A stretch of DNA of 64,000 nt from Montanilutibacter psychrotolerans (lineage in GTDB: Bacteria; Pseudomonadota; Gammaproteobacteria; Xanthomonadales; Xanthomonadaceae). Under the pieces are notes generated by a model. It had not been told where the DNA came from. It searched no databases and saw only the letters and a list, made by a program, of their open reading frames with translations. The stretch spans positions 186,001 to 250,000 of the forward strand of contig NZ_RIBS01000001.1 of assembly GCF_003719825.1 (NCBI RefSeq), written 5' to 3'. The position numbers and the translations under genes are program-made. Positions 45,571 to 54,898 of this stretch are shown here, one piece after another (the first letter of the stretch is position 1; each line of letters starts with the position of its first letter).

Positions 45571-47316
45571 CTACCTCGCAGGCGCCGTGGCTGGCGCCGA
45601 CGCAGGAGTCCGGCCGGCGAACTGGGACAACCCCAGCACGTCCAGGCCCTGTTCGAAGCGGATGTCGATCGGGATCTTCGCGTCCTTCAGTCGTGCCAGG
45701 TCGGCGGCCAGTTCGGGCTTGATCACGCCCATCGTGTCGGTCATCTGCTTGGCTTGCGCGTAGTCACCGTCGCCTTGCACGGTCAGCAACTTCGCGCCCA
45801 GGGCGTTCGTCGCCGCGCGCATCTTCTCGAAGTCGACCCGGTAGCGACCGGTCGCGGCATCGCGGGAGAACGCGCCGTGTTCGGCGAAGAAATTGAAGCG
45901 CACCATGTTGGCCTTGCCGTGCGCGTCGCTGGCACCGAACCGCACCGATCGCAGGATGCCGGCCAGGAACGTCACGTAGCTGTCCATGAGCTTGCTCTGG
46001 TCCAGTTCGCCTTCACGGCTGAGCGCGTCGATCATGTACAGGCCGAGGACGTCGGCCTTGCCCTCCTCGAAACTCGAGGCGTACTCCTTGAGCGCCTCGT
46101 CGACCGTGCCGCGGCCGTTGATGGTCTTCTTGATACCCAGGCCGTGGGCCACCTCATGGAACATCGTGTCTTCGAAAAACGCGTCGAAGGTGACGTGCTG
46201 CAGCTGGTCCTGGGCGATCAGTTGCTGGGCGATCGGCATCAGGATGGCGTCGAACTTGGCCTGCATGACGTTTTCCAGCTGCAGCCGGCGCGTGCCCTTG
46301 GCCAGCTGCACCTCTTCGTCGTTGGGCAGGTTGATGGCGATGGTCTTGGCGCCGACATTGGCGTTGCCGCCGTAGTACACCGCCTGGTAGGCGTTGAGGT
46401 CGGCGTTGGCGCCGGGGACTTCGGCCTTGTAGCGGGCCTCGACCGGCAGGCCCTGCTGCAGCTTGGGCAGGAACCGGGCGAAACGCGCCAGCTTTGCGCT
46501 CCATTCGATGTCCTTGATCAGCACCAGCCCCTCGTAGGAAGCCTTGTAGCCAAACAGCTGATCTTCGTAGGTCTCGATCGGGCCGATCACGATGTCGACC
46601 GGATTGCGCTTCATGTCCATCCACGCCATGTCGCTGGCGCGGAAGTCGTCCGACAGCAGCGCGTCGGCGCGCATCGCCAGGTAGGCGGCGAAGGCGGCAT
46701 CGTCGCTGAGCCCGGCGGCCTCGCGAAGCAGCGCGGCGGCGCGTTGCAGGTCCGCCTTGTAGGCCTCGTGGTACGGCACGGTGACCAGCGCGCCGGCGGT
46801 ATCCCGGCGCAGCTGGGTGTAGTTGGAGGCCTTGTCGGGCAGCTTGGCTGCGTCGAACTCGGCCTTGTCCATGTCGACCGGGTAGAAGGGGCCCCCCGGC
46901 GGGCGCGGACCGACGCCGGCGATCAGGGGGGTGTCCTCGTTGAGCCGGTCCCAGGGGCCGAAATTGATGCGCAGCAGTTCCCGTGTGGCATCGTCCGGGG
47001 CGCGGGCGAGCAGCGCCGACTGGTCACCTTCCCAGGACTGCCGCCAGTAGATCGCGTTCATCACCTCGCTGGCCTGTACCAGCTTGGCGATCATGCGCTG
47101 GGCACGGTCGTCGAAGCGCGACAGGTCGGCCTTCAGCGGCACCACTGCGTAGTCGCCGGCGTGTGCGGCGGCGTAGGTTTCGTTGTTGGTCGACGCCTTG
47201 CCGTCGGGCACCTGCGGGGCCGGGCCATCAGGCTGGCAGGCGGCCAGCGCCAGGGGGACGAGGCAGGCAAGCGCGAGCGGGCGCCACGAGGCCGTGGCAA
47301 GGCGGAAAGCGGGCAT
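45571..47316 (-). CDS. M49 (dipeptidyl-peptidase III)-like zinc peptidase, lipoprotein
   Basis: A 581-residue lipoprotein with lipobox LALAAC (C27). The zinc site is H387-E388-V-A-H391 in TMFHEVAHGLG, with third ligand E418 in SFEEGKADVLG, as in M49 enzymes. The usual M49 motif is the hexapeptide HExxGH; here it is the five-residue HEVAH, a variant also known in some bacterial members. Catalytic elements between N-terminal and zinc lobes (GGNANVGAKTIAINLPND) are present. It should release dipeptides or process peptides at the cell envelope. It is the first gene of the peptidase-tag-unknown operon. Confidence 0.88.
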   Translation of the reverse strand: MPAFRLATASWRPLALACLVPLALAACQPDGPAPQVPDGKASTNNETYAAAHAGDYAVVPLKADLSRFDDRAQRMIAKLVQASEVMNAIYWRQSWEGDQSALLARAPDDATRELLRINFGPWDRLNEDTPLIAGVGPRPPGGPFYPVDMDKAEFDAAKLPDKASNYTQLRRDTAGALVTVPYHEAYKADLQRAAALLREAAGLSDDAAFAAYLAMRADALLSDDFRASDMAWMDMKRNPVDIVIGPIETYEDQLFGYKASYEGLVLIKDIEWSAKLARFARFLPKLQQGLPVEARYKAEVPGANADLNAYQAVYYGGNANVGAKTIAINLPNDEEVQLAKGTRRLQLENVMQAKFDAILMPIAQQLIAQDQLQHVTFDAFFEDTMFHEVAHGLGIKKTINGRGTVDEALKEYASSFEEGKADVLGLYMIDALSREGELDQSKLMDSYVTFLAGILRSVRFGASDAHGKANMVRFNFFAEHGAFSRDAATGRYRVDFEKMRAATNALGAKLLTVQGDGDYAQAKQMTDTMGVIKPELAADLARLKDAKIPIDIRFEQGLDVLGLSQFAGRTPASAPATAPAR

Positions 47317-47562
47317 GGTGGGGTTCCTGGTGGCCGGGCGCCCATCCTACTGCCGCGGCCGTGCCCATCGACCCTGCCGCGGGCTCGATGGATGGCGGTC
47401 TGCCCGAAGGGGTCTGTCGCCGACCCAACGACGACGCCCGGCATCGGCGCTGGTCCTCGCCTGCGAACGTGGCTTACTTGCGCGATGGAGCGCGTTTCGT
47501 GACTTAGGGGGCAGACCGCAACGATCGCGCGGCGGTTACGATGCTTCCACGGGACCCCACGA

Positions 47563-47568
47563 TAGAAT
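47563..47568 (+). promoter_or_regulatory. yqgE: Candidate leaderless -10 box for yqgE
   Basis: TAGAAT (5 of 6 consensus positions) ends 6 nt before the yqgE ATG. No clear -35 box. The 258-nt gap to the divergent peptidase gene shows no other feature apart from a TAGGAT about 27 nt upstream of that gene. Confidence 0.45.
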
Positions 47569-47574
47569 GCGGCC

Positions 47575-48141
47575 ATGATCGAATCGCCGACGCCCCTGGC
47601 CAACCAGCTGCTGATCGCACTGCCGTCGCTGGCCGAGACCAATTTCTCGCGCAGCGTCGCGTTGATCTGCCAGCACGACCACGAGGGCGCGATGGGCATC
47701 GTCGTCAACCGCGCCTCCGAGTACACGCTCGGCGAGGTGCTCGGTCAGATGGGCATGGAAGGCGGCAGCGACAAGATGCGCTCGCAGATCGTGCTCGCCG
47801 GTGGGCCGGTGCACCCCGAGCGCGGCTTCGTGCTGCACGACGGCGGGCTGCGCTGGGACTCCACCATGGCCATCTCCGACAATCTCTACCTGACCACCTC
47901 GCGCGACATCCTCGAAGCGATGGTGCAGGGCGAAGGCCCGGCCAACGCCGTCGTTGCGCTGGGTTGCGCCGGCTGGGACGCCGGACAGCTCGAGCAGGAA
48001 CTCACCGAGAACGACTGGCTGACCGCGCCGTCCGATGCCGAGCTGCTGTTCGAGCTGCCTCTGGATGCGCGCTGGCAGGCAGCGGCCGGACGCATCGGGG
48101 TCGATTTCGCCTATCTCGCCGACTACGCCGGCCACGCATGA
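47575..48141 (+). CDS. yqgE: YqgE/AlgH family protein
   Basis: A 188-residue protein of the UPF0301 family, matching throughout: [55 protein letters not shown] and [16 protein letters not shown]. Its molecular role is not established; the name AlgH comes from a reported effect on alginate in Pseudomonas. The gene overlaps ruvX by 4 nt and heads the yqgE-ruvX-pyrB run, a conserved order in gammaproteobacteria. Confidence 0.96.
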   Translation: MIESPTPLANQLLIALPSLAETNFSRSVALICQHDHEGAMGIVVNRASEYTLGEVLGQMGMEGGSDKMRSQIVLAGGPVHPERGFVLHDGGLRWDSTMAISDNLYLTTSRDILEAMVQGEGPANAVVALGCAGWDAGQLEQELTENDWLTAPSDAELLFELPLDARWQAAAGRIGVDFAYLADYAGHA

Positions 48142-48638
48142 ACGACAGCGCCTCCAGCGGTACCACCGGCAAGATCCGCAGGGACGGAACCGTGCTGGGT
48201 TTCGATGTCGGCTCGCGCCGGATCGGCGTCGCCGTCGGCAGCGCGTTCGGCCACGGCGCACGCGCGCTGGCGGTGGTGGATGTGCACGCCAACGGACCCG
48301 ACTGGAGCGCGCTGGACCGCCTGCGCAAGGAATGGCGTCCCGATGGCCTGATCGTCGGTGACCCAATGACGATCGAGGGCGGCGACCAGCCTGCGCGCCA
48401 GCGCGCCCATGCCTTTGCGCGCGAACTGCACGCGCGCTACCAGTTGCCGGTGGTGCTGGTCGACGAGCGCTCGAGTTCGATCGAGGCCGCGCACCGCTTC
48501 GCCGCCGATCGCGCGCAGGGCAAGAAGCGCCGCCGTGATGCCGAGGCGCTGGATGCGGTTGCCGCCGCGGTCATCATCGAACGCTGGCTGGCCGCGCCCG
48601 ACGACGCCACCGGACTTTCCGCGCTGCCGCCAACCTGA
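48138..48638 (+). CDS. ruvX: Putative pre-16S rRNA nuclease (YqgF/RuvX)
   Basis: A 166-residue RNase H-fold protein. The acidic active site is visible as D in [17 protein letters not shown] in [12 protein letters not shown] and D in [14 protein letters not shown]. Family members trim the 5' end of 16S rRNA and were earlier proposed as Holliday junction resolvases. The ATG overlaps the yqgE stop. The N-terminus has about 15 extra polar residues before the first strand. Confidence 0.94.
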   Translation: MNDSASSGTTGKIRRDGTVLGFDVGSRRIGVAVGSAFGHGARALAVVDVHANGPDWSALDRLRKEWRPDGLIVGDPMTIEGGDQPARQRAHAFARELHARYQLPVVLVDERSSSIEAAHRFAADRAQGKKRRRDAEALDAVAAAVIIERWLAAPDDATGLSALPPT

Positions 48639-48688
48639 GCGCGCGGCGCTCCGCAAGACTTCCCCGAATCTGCCGAAGACCCACAACC

Positions 48689-49600
48689 ATGTCCGCGTTG
48701 TCGCACCTGCTCAGCCTCGAAAATCTCACCCGTGGCCAGATCACCGCACTGCTCGACCGCGCACAACGGCTCGCCGACGGCCATGCCGACCGAACCGCAC
48801 TGGCGGGCACCGCGGTCTGCACGCTGTTCTTCGAACCCTCCACGCGCACGCGCATGAGCTTCCAGCTGGCCGCGCAGCGCCTCGGCGCGGACGTCCTGTC
48901 GTTCGACGCGTCCACCTCGTCGACCAGCAAGGGCGAGACCGAACGCGACACGATGAAGAACCTCGAAGCGATGGGCGTGCGCGGCTTCGTCGTGCGGCAC
49001 AAGCGCGATGGCGCGGTGGCCGAACTGGCCGAGGCCGCCAATCCCGGTACCGCGTTGCTCAATGCCGGCGATGGACGCAGCTCGCACCCGACCCAGGGAC
49101 TGCTCGACATGCTGACCTTGCGTCAGGCCAAGGGCGACGATTTCTCGAAACTGAAAGTGGTGCTCGTCGGCGACGTGCGCCATTCGCGCGTCGCGCGATC
49201 CGATCTGCAGGCGCTGCGGACACTTGGCTGCGGCGAGATCCGCGTGTGCGGCCCGGCGGCGTTGCTGCCCGAGGACGGCACGCTCGACGGGTGCATTGTC
49301 AGCCACGATTTCGACGCGGCACTGGAAGGTGTGGATGCGGCGATGATGCTGCGCCTGCAGCGTGAGCGCATGGAGGAAGGCCTGGTCGGCTCGCTGGAGG
49401 ACTACCACCGCGACTACGGTCTGACCGCCACGCGTCTGTCGCGCGCTGCCAAGGACGCGGTGGTGCTGCATCCGGGGCCGATCAACCGCGGCGTCGAGAT
49501 CACCGATGAGGTCGCCGATGGCCCGCAGTCGCTGATCCTGCGTCAGGTCAGCAACGGCGTGGCAGTGCGCATGGCGGCGCTGGAGATGCTGCTGGCCTGA
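48689..49600 (+). CDS. pyrB: Aspartate carbamoyltransferase, catalytic chain
   Basis: A 303-residue enzyme that forms carbamoyl aspartate in pyrimidine synthesis. The carbamoyl-phosphate motif FFEPSTRTRMSFQLAA, DGRSSHPTQGLLDMLTL, KVVLVGDVRHSRVARSD and VLHPGPINRGVEI are intact. No regulatory pyrI and no dihydroorotase-like pyrC' gene is adjacent, so allosteric control of the E. coli kind is not implied. It follows ruvX by 50 nt and converges on mgtE. Confidence 0.97.
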   Translation: MSALSHLLSLENLTRGQITALLDRAQRLADGHADRTALAGTAVCTLFFEPSTRTRMSFQLAAQRLGADVLSFDASTSSTSKGETERDTMKNLEAMGVRGFVVRHKRDGAVAELAEAANPGTALLNAGDGRSSHPTQGLLDMLTLRQAKGDDFSKLKVVLVGDVRHSRVARSDLQALRTLGCGEIRVCGPAALLPEDGTLDGCIVSHDFDAALEGVDAAMMLRLQRERMEEGLVGSLEDYHRDYGLTATRLSRAAKDAVVLHPGPINRGVEITDEVADGPQSLILRQVSNGVAVRMAALEMLLA

Positions 49601-49606
49601 GGCCGT

Positions 49607-49625
49607 GGCCGTCCGCCGGACGGCC
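49607..49625. terminator. Hairpin between pyrB and mgtE
   Basis: GGCCGTCC and GGACGGCC form an 8-bp stem with a GCC loop 6 nt past the pyrB stop. It sits between convergent genes and lacks a U-tract. Confidence 0.5.
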
Positions 49626-49667
49626 CGCAGCCCCTGCCGATGCCGCCCGCCATCGGCGGCGCGTGCG

Positions 49668-51029
49668 TCAACGCAACAGCAGCAGCGTCGCCAGACCCAG
49701 GAAGGCGAGGAAGCCCATGGTGTCGGTGACGGTGGTCAGGATCACGCCGCCGGCCAGGGCCGGGTCGAAGCCCAGCCGCTTCAGCGTCAGCGGCACCATC
49801 ACGCCGGCGGTCGCGGCAAAGATCAGGTTGATGGTCAGTGCCGAACCGATGACCAGCGACAGCGCGGGGTCGTGGAACCACGCCCACACCACGATGCCCA
49901 GGACCGCGCCCAGCGTGAGGCCATTGAGCAGGGCGACGCGCAGTTCCTTCCACAGCAGGGTGCGCACGTTGGACGCGCCCACCTGGCCCAGCGCGAGGCC
50001 GCGGATCATCAGCGCCAGCACCTGGGTGCCGGCGTTGCCGCCCATGCCGGCGACAATCGGCATCAATACCGCCAGCGCGACGATCTTCTCGATGGTGCCC
50101 TCGAAGCGGCCGACCACCGACGAGGCCAGGAACGCCGTTCCCAGGTTGATTCCCAGCCACATCATCCGGCGCTTCACCGCGCGCCGGACCGGGCTGAACA
50201 GGTCTTCCTCCTCGTCCAGGCCGGCCGCGGCCAGGGCCTGGTGCTCGGCCTCGCCACGGATGATGTCGACCACGTCGTCGATGGTGATGCGGCCAAGCAG
50301 GATGTTGTTGTCGTCGACCACCGGCGCGCTGATCCAGTCGTGGTCGGAGAACTTGCGGGCGACTTCGTTGTCGGTCTCGTTGACGTCGATCGCCGGCTGC
50401 TCGTCGTCGATCAGCTTGTTGATCGGCGTGCCGGGCTCGTGGGTCAGCAGCGCGGCCAGCGCGATGCGACCCAGGTACTGGTGGCGCCGGCTGACCACGT
50501 ACAGGTGGTCGGTGTGCTCGGGCAACTCGCCGCGCAGGCGCAGGTAGCGCAGCACCACGTCGATGGTGGTGTCGGCGCGCACCGTCACCACGTCCGGGTT
50601 CATCAGGCGGCCGGCGGTCTCTTCCGGGTACGACAGCACCTGTTCGAGCCGCTCGCGGTTCTCGCGATCCATCGACTTGAGGACTTCGTCGATGACGGTA
50701 TCGGGCAGGTCCTCGACAAGGTCGGCCAGGTCGTCGATGTCGAGATCTTCGACCGCGGCGACGATTTCGTCGGTGTCCATGTCGGCCAGCAGGCTTTCGC
50801 GCACTTCCTCGCCGACGTGGACGAGCACTTCGCCGTCGTCCTCGGGGTCGACCAGTCCCCACACCACCACGCGCTTGCCCGGGGGCAGCGACTCGAGCAG
50901 GTTGCCGATCTCGGCCGGGGAAAGCGTGTTGACCAGCCGCTTGACCGGACCAAGACGGCCGCTGTCGAGCGCATCGGAAAGCAGGCGCAGCTGGCGCGCG
51001 GTCTTGTCGTGGCGGACGGCTTCGGCCAT
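49668..51029 (-). CDS. mgtE: Magnesium transporter MgtE
   Basis: A 453-residue magnesium channel. An N-terminal helical domain (LLESLPPGKRVVVWGLV, DLADLVEDLPDTVIDEVL) is followed by a CBS pair (about residues 140-260) and five transmembrane helices with the pore motif AGMGGNAGTQVLALMIRGL. Magnesium bound between the cytosolic domains closes the pore. The ATG at 51029 has AGGAGA upstream. It is downstream of ptsI, as in other xanthomonads, but with a 236-nt gap and its own candidate promoter. Confidence 0.96.
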   Translation of the reverse strand: MAEAVRHDKTARQLRLLSDALDSGRLGPVKRLVNTLSPAEIGNLLESLPPGKRVVVWGLVDPEDDGEVLVHVGEEVRESLLADMDTDEIVAAVEDLDIDDLADLVEDLPDTVIDEVLKSMDRENRERLEQVLSYPEETAGRLMNPDVVTVRADTTIDVVLRYLRLRGELPEHTDHLYVVSRRHQYLGRIALAALLTHEPGTPINKLIDDEQPAIDVNETDNEVARKFSDHDWISAPVVDDNNILLGRITIDDVVDIIRGEAEHQALAAAGLDEEEDLFSPVRRAVKRRMMWLGINLGTAFLASSVVGRFEGTIEKIVALAVLMPIVAGMGGNAGTQVLALMIRGLALGQVGASNVRTLLWKELRVALLNGLTLGAVLGIVVWAWFHDPALSLVIGSALTINLIFAATAGVMVPLTLKRLGFDPALAGGVILTTVTDTMGFLAFLGLATLLLLR

Positions 51030-51117
51030 GCGGCTCTCCTGATACTGCCGGAGCCGCATCCCGTTGCCGCGTGGCGGCATCACGGGTGCGACCGGGGTGT
51101 CAATCGTTCATTGCCGC

Positions 51118-51146
51118 ATTATCGCCGCTGCATGGCGCGCTGCCCA
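51118..51146 (-). promoter_or_regulatory. mgtE: Candidate sigma-70 promoter of mgtE
   Basis: On the minus strand TGGGCA (51146-51141) and GATAAT (51123-51118) are 17 nt apart, matching 4 and 5 consensus positions. The leader to the mgtE ATG would be about 80 nt; no known magnesium riboswitch was recognised in it. Confidence 0.4.
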
Positions 51147-51265
51147 CCCCGTCGGCATTCCGCGGGGTGCGCGGTGGTGGCCGCACCAGTGGCTGGCAGC
51201 CTGGTGTTGGCAGGCGGGGGCCGGAACACCCGGATGGCGCGCGCAAGGCGGGTGGAATCGATTGC

Positions 51266-52987
51266 TCAGACCACGGCGTGGTTGTCGAGCCAACGCACGA
51301 TCGCATTGCGGTCCCGCGCGCGCAGCAGGGCCGGGGCGCGCGCGCGCAGCGCCGACAGGTCGCACTCGCGGATGCGCCGGCGCACTTCCAGCAGGGTGGC
51401 CGGGTGCAGGCTGAACTCCTCCAGCCCCAGCGCCAGCAGCAGTGGAGCGAAGCGCGCGTCGCCGGCGATTTCGCCGCAGACCGCGATCGGCCGTTTGCGC
51501 GAATGCGCCAGCCGGATCACGTCGCGCATCAGCCGCAGCACGGCCGGATGGAGCGGGGTGTAGAGGTCGCCCAGCGCCTCGTTGTTGCGATCGGCGGCGA
51601 GCAGGTACTGGATCAGGTCGTTGGTGCCGATCGACAGGAAGTCGACGTCGTTGATGAAGCCGGGCAGGGCGATGGCGGCGGCCGGCACTTCGATCATCGC
51701 GCCCAGCGGCACGTGGTCGGCGATCTCGTGGCCCTGCGCGCGCAATTCGCCGGCGATGCGCTGCATGCGATGGCGCACCGAAAGCATCTCGCCGCGCGTG
51801 CTGACCATCGGCACCAGCACCCGCAACGGCCCGTAGCCAGACGCGCGCAGCAGGGCGCGCAACTGGTCGTCGAGCAGGTGGGGGCGCGCCAGCGAGAGGC
51901 GTACGCCGCGCAACCCGAGCGCCGGGTTGGGCTCGTTGCGCAGCGCCAGGCCAGTGCGGTCGGCCTTGTCGGCCCCCAGGTCGAGGGTGCGGATGGTGAC
52001 CGTGCGCCCGGTCATGCCCAGCACGACGTCGCGGTAGGCGCGGAACTGCTCTTCCTCGGTCGGCAGTTCGTTGCGCTGCAGGAACAGGAACTCGGTGCGG
52101 TACAGGCCGACGCCGGCGGCGCCGAGTGCGTGCGCCTCGGCCACGTCCTCGCGCGATTCGGCGTTGGCGTACAGCTTGATGTCGACGCCGTCGGTGGTGC
52201 GCGAGGGCTCGCGCCGCAGGCGGTTGAGCTGGCGGCGCTCGCGGGCCAGCTCGCGGACCCGTGCGCGGTGCGAGCGCAGGTCCTCGGCGCTGGGCTCCAG
52301 CACCACCAGGCCGCTGCCGCCGTCGACCGACACCACGTCGCCGTCGTTGATCTTCTGCAGGACCTGCGCGGCACCGACCACCAGCGGCAGGTGCAGGCTG
52401 CGCGCCAGGATCGCGCTGTGCGAAAGCGCGCTACCGGCCGAGGTGACGATCGCCATCACGCCCTGCGCCTGCAGCTGGACCAGCTCGGCCGGGGCGACGT
52501 TGTCGGTGATCAGGACCTCCCCGGCGACGCCGCGCAGGCCGTTGCCGCGTCGGTGCAGGGCGGCATGGATGCGGCCGATGACCTGGTCGATGTCATCGAC
52601 GCGGCTGCGGAAGTAGGCGTCGTCCATCGCTTCGAACACCGAGGCGATGCGGTCGCGCTGCAGACGCAGCGCGTAGTCGGCGGCGTAACGGCCGGTGCGG
52701 ATCAGCTCGTCCAGGCCGTTGAGCAGTTCGGGGTCGTCGAGCAGCAAGGCGTGCAGGTCGAGGAACTCGCCGACCTCGTGTGCCAGCGCGCCATGCAGGC
52801 GCTCGCGCAGGGCGTGCATCTCGCCACGCACGCTGGCGACGGCCTGGTGCAGGCGATCGATCTCGGCGTCGACCTCTTTGGAGCCGATGCGTTGCTCGGC
52901 GACGTCGAGTACATGCGGCAGGCGCACCCGCGCGCGGCCGAGCGCACTGCCACGCGCTGCGCCGTGCCCGTGGAAGACCTGCCGCAT
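51266..52987 (-). CDS. ptsI: PTS phosphoenolpyruvate-protein phosphotransferase (enzyme I)
   Basis: A 573-residue enzyme I. The phospho-histidine is H190 in SAGSALSHSAILAR. The PEP-binding barrel has LYRTEFLFLQR, RTLDLGADK, FLSIGTNDLIQYLLAADRNN and the catalytic cysteine in PIAVCGEIAGD. It takes phosphate from PEP and passes it to HPr. It starts 4 nt after the HPr gene. The absence of any sugar permease here suggests it feeds the regulatory relay to EIIA proteins. Confidence 0.97.
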   Translation of the reverse strand: MRQVFHGHGAARGSALGRARVRLPHVLDVAEQRIGSKEVDAEIDRLHQAVASVRGEMHALRERLHGALAHEVGEFLDLHALLLDDPELLNGLDELIRTGRYAADYALRLQRDRIASVFEAMDDAYFRSRVDDIDQVIGRIHAALHRRGNGLRGVAGEVLITDNVAPAELVQLQAQGVMAIVTSAGSALSHSAILARSLHLPLVVGAAQVLQKINDGDVVSVDGGSGLVVLEPSAEDLRSHRARVRELARERRQLNRLRREPSRTTDGVDIKLYANAESREDVAEAHALGAAGVGLYRTEFLFLQRNELPTEEEQFRAYRDVVLGMTGRTVTIRTLDLGADKADRTGLALRNEPNPALGLRGVRLSLARPHLLDDQLRALLRASGYGPLRVLVPMVSTRGEMLSVRHRMQRIAGELRAQGHEIADHVPLGAMIEVPAAAIALPGFINDVDFLSIGTNDLIQYLLAADRNNEALGDLYTPLHPAVLRLMRDVIRLAHSRKRPIAVCGEIAGDARFAPLLLALGLEEFSLHPATLLEVRRRIRECDLSALRARAPALLRARDRNAIVRWLDNHAVV

Positions 52988-52991
52988 GCGC

Positions 52992-53261
52992 TCAGGTGTC
53001 CTCGTCGAAGCGGCGATCGAACAGCGCGGCGACTTCGTCGGCGACGTTGCCTTCGTCCTCGCCCTCGACGCGCAGCTTGACCTGGGTGCCCTGTCCGGCG
53101 GCCAGCAGCATCACGCCCATGATGCTCTTGGCGTTGACCTCGCGGCCCTTGGCAATCAGCGTGGCGCTGCTCTTGTAAGCCGACAGCAGCTGCACCAGCT
53201 TCGCGGTCGCGCGCGCATGCAGGCCGAGGCGGTTGGAGACGGTCAGTTCGCGTTCGATCAT
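52992..53261 (-). CDS. ptsH: PTS phosphocarrier protein HPr
   Basis: An 89-residue HPr. The phosphorylated histidine is H15 in NRLGLHARATAKL, and the regulatory serine S46 lies in NAKSIMGVMLLAA, the target of HPr kinase/phosphorylase encoded 1.6 kb upstream in the same block. It shuttles phosphate from enzyme I to EIIA proteins. It is separated by 4 nt from ptsI and by 87 nt from the EIIA gene. Confidence 0.97.
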   Translation of the reverse strand: MIERELTVSNRLGLHARATAKLVQLLSAYKSSATLIAKGREVNAKSIMGVMLLAAGQGTQVKLRVEGEDEGNVADEVAALFDRRFDEDT

Positions 53262-53348
53262 CGTGGTGCCCTTGCGGTGCTGGGGTGCTGGCGGTGAAAC
53301 GGTGGGCGGGCAGGTGTCGGCTTCGTGGTCACTGGTGTCGTGTAAGCG

Positions 53349-53741
53349 TCAGGCTTCATCGAGGACCACGCCATTGCGTGCGCCGGCGGCAGCCACCGCC
53401 GGCAGTGCGTCAAGGTCCATCTCGGCGTAGTTCATCACCCGCAGCAGCATCGGCAGGCTCAGTGCCGACACGCGCCGCACGGGGGTGCCCAGGCGCGCCA
53501 GCTTGCCGGCGAGGTTGCTCGGGCTGGCGCCGTACAGGTCAGTCAGCACCAGGACGCCGTCGCCGCCATCGACTCGGCGCAGCGCAGCGCTCGCCAGTGG
53601 CAGCAATGCGTCGGTATCGGCGTCAAACGGTACTTCGAATGCCTCGCAACGCAACGGAAGCGTGCGCAACAGGCGAGTGGCTACGGCCAGCAACGTGCTG
53701 CCGATGCCTTCGTGTGTGATCAGGAGTATGCCTACGGCCAT
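53349..53741 (-). CDS. PTS EIIA component, mannose family
   Basis: A 130-residue EIIA of the mannose (EIIA-Man) type with the phospho-histidine H10 in ILLITHEGIGSTLL and the later LVLTDLYGASPSNLAGKLA. In sugar PTSs it would pass phosphate to a EIIB, but no EIIB, EIIC or EIID gene is in the window. It probably serves as a phosphorylation-state sensor, as proposed for similar gene blocks in other proteobacteria. It lies between rapZ and ptsH. Confidence 0.93.
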   Translation of the reverse strand: MAVGILLITHEGIGSTLLAVATRLLRTLPLRCEAFEVPFDADTDALLPLASAALRRVDGGDGVLVLTDLYGASPSNLAGKLARLGTPVRRVSALSLPMLLRVMNYAEMDLDALPAVAAAGARNGVVLDEA

Positions 53742-53930
53742 CCACGAAACTTAACAGACCGCGATGACGTGATGAAAGCGCCGCCGTCGCGGCGTTGCCG
53801 CCGTCGGTCGCCGACGGGCCGCGATCCACGCCGTTGATGGCGTGGCCGACGACCGGACCGGCGGTGATCGACGCCATTGGATGGACCATTGCGGAGCCAG
53901 CGCGATGGGCCTGAAGAAGTCGGGCCTGGT

Positions 53931-54000
53931 GGAAATCGGCCTGATGGAATCGGTGTGATCGGATCGGCGTGATCGAGTCGGCGTGATCGAAATCGGCGTG
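53931..54000. repeat. Degenerate tandem repeat between rapZ and the EIIA gene
   Basis: About five imperfect copies of a 14-15-nt unit resembling GATCGGCGTGATCGA run head to tail. The 278-nt gap between the two genes holds no other recognisable feature, which is unusual in this densely packed block. Confidence 0.7.
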
Positions 54001-54019
54001 TTTGCCGACTGCGGCGTGA

Positions 54020-54898
54020 TCAGTCGAGCTCGCGGTGATGCACGGCCACCTCGTCCCAGCCCTGGCCACGTGCGTGCGCGGCCAGGCGCTCGGCAAGGTA
54101 CACCGAGCGGTGGCGGCCGCCGGTGCAGCCGAATGCCACGGTGATGTAGCTGCGGGTGCTGTCCGAATGCAGGCGCGGCAGCCAGGTGTCGAGCAACTGG
54201 CTGATCTGCTCGACGAAACGCGCGACGTCGGGTTGCGCGTCGAGGTAGTCGCGTACCGCGGCGTCGCGCCCGGCCAGAGGGCGCAGGCTCGCGTCCCAGT
54301 GCGGGTTGGGCAGGCAGCGCGCGTCGAACACGAAGTCCGCGTCGTTGGGCACACCGTGCCGGTAGGCAAACGATTCGAACAGCAGCGATACCGTCGTGCC
54401 AGAACCCAGGCCGAACTCGGTGATGACGTGCCGACGCAGCTGGTGGACGTTCATCGTGCTGGTGTCGATCTGTTCGTCGGCGATCTGCCGCAGCGGCTTG
54501 AGCACCTGGCGTTCGAGCGAGATCGCGTCGGCCAGTCCCAGCCCGAGCCGGCTCAGCGGGTGGCGTCGACGGGTGTCGGCGTAACGCTGCAACAGCACCG
54601 CGTCGTGCGCCTCGAAGTACACCAGCTTGGGGTCGAGGCCCAGCGCGCCGACCGCCGACAGCCATTCCGGAATGCGCTTCAGGTCGCTGTGGGTATTGCG
54701 CACGTCGATGCCGACGGCGAGCTTGTCCGGCGGCGCCTCGGCCGCGGTGACGCTCTGCACGAACTGCGGCAGCAACTCCGCCGGCAGGTTGTCGACGCAG
54801 TAGTAGCCGATGTCTTCGAAGGTGTTCAGCGCGACGGACTTGCCCGCGCCGGACATGCCGCTGACGATCACCAGGGTGGGAGTGGGAAGGGAGTTCAC
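54020..54898 (-). CDS. rapZ: RNase adapter protein RapZ
   Basis: A 292-residue protein with Walker [15 protein letters not shown] near the N-terminus and the C-terminal domain with [14 protein letters not shown] and [18 protein letters not shown]. In E. coli RapZ binds glucosamine 6-phosphate and directs the GlmZ small RNA to RNase E. No GlmZ-like RNA was recognised here. The start is GTG and overlaps the hprK stop by 4 nt, so the proteins are made together. Confidence 0.96.
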   Translation of the reverse strand: MNSLPTPTLVIVSGMSGAGKSVALNTFEDIGYYCVDNLPAELLPQFVQSVTAAEAPPDKLAVGIDVRNTHSDLKRIPEWLSAVGALGLDPKLVYFEAHDAVLLQRYADTRRRHPLSRLGLGLADAISLERQVLKPLRQIADEQIDTSTMNVHQLRRHVITEFGLGSGTTVSLLFESFAYRHGVPNDADFVFDARCLPNPHWDASLRPLAGRDAAVRDYLDAQPDVARFVEQISQLLDTWLPRLHSDSTRSYITVAFGCTGGRHRSVYLAERLAAHARGQGWDEVAVHHRELD

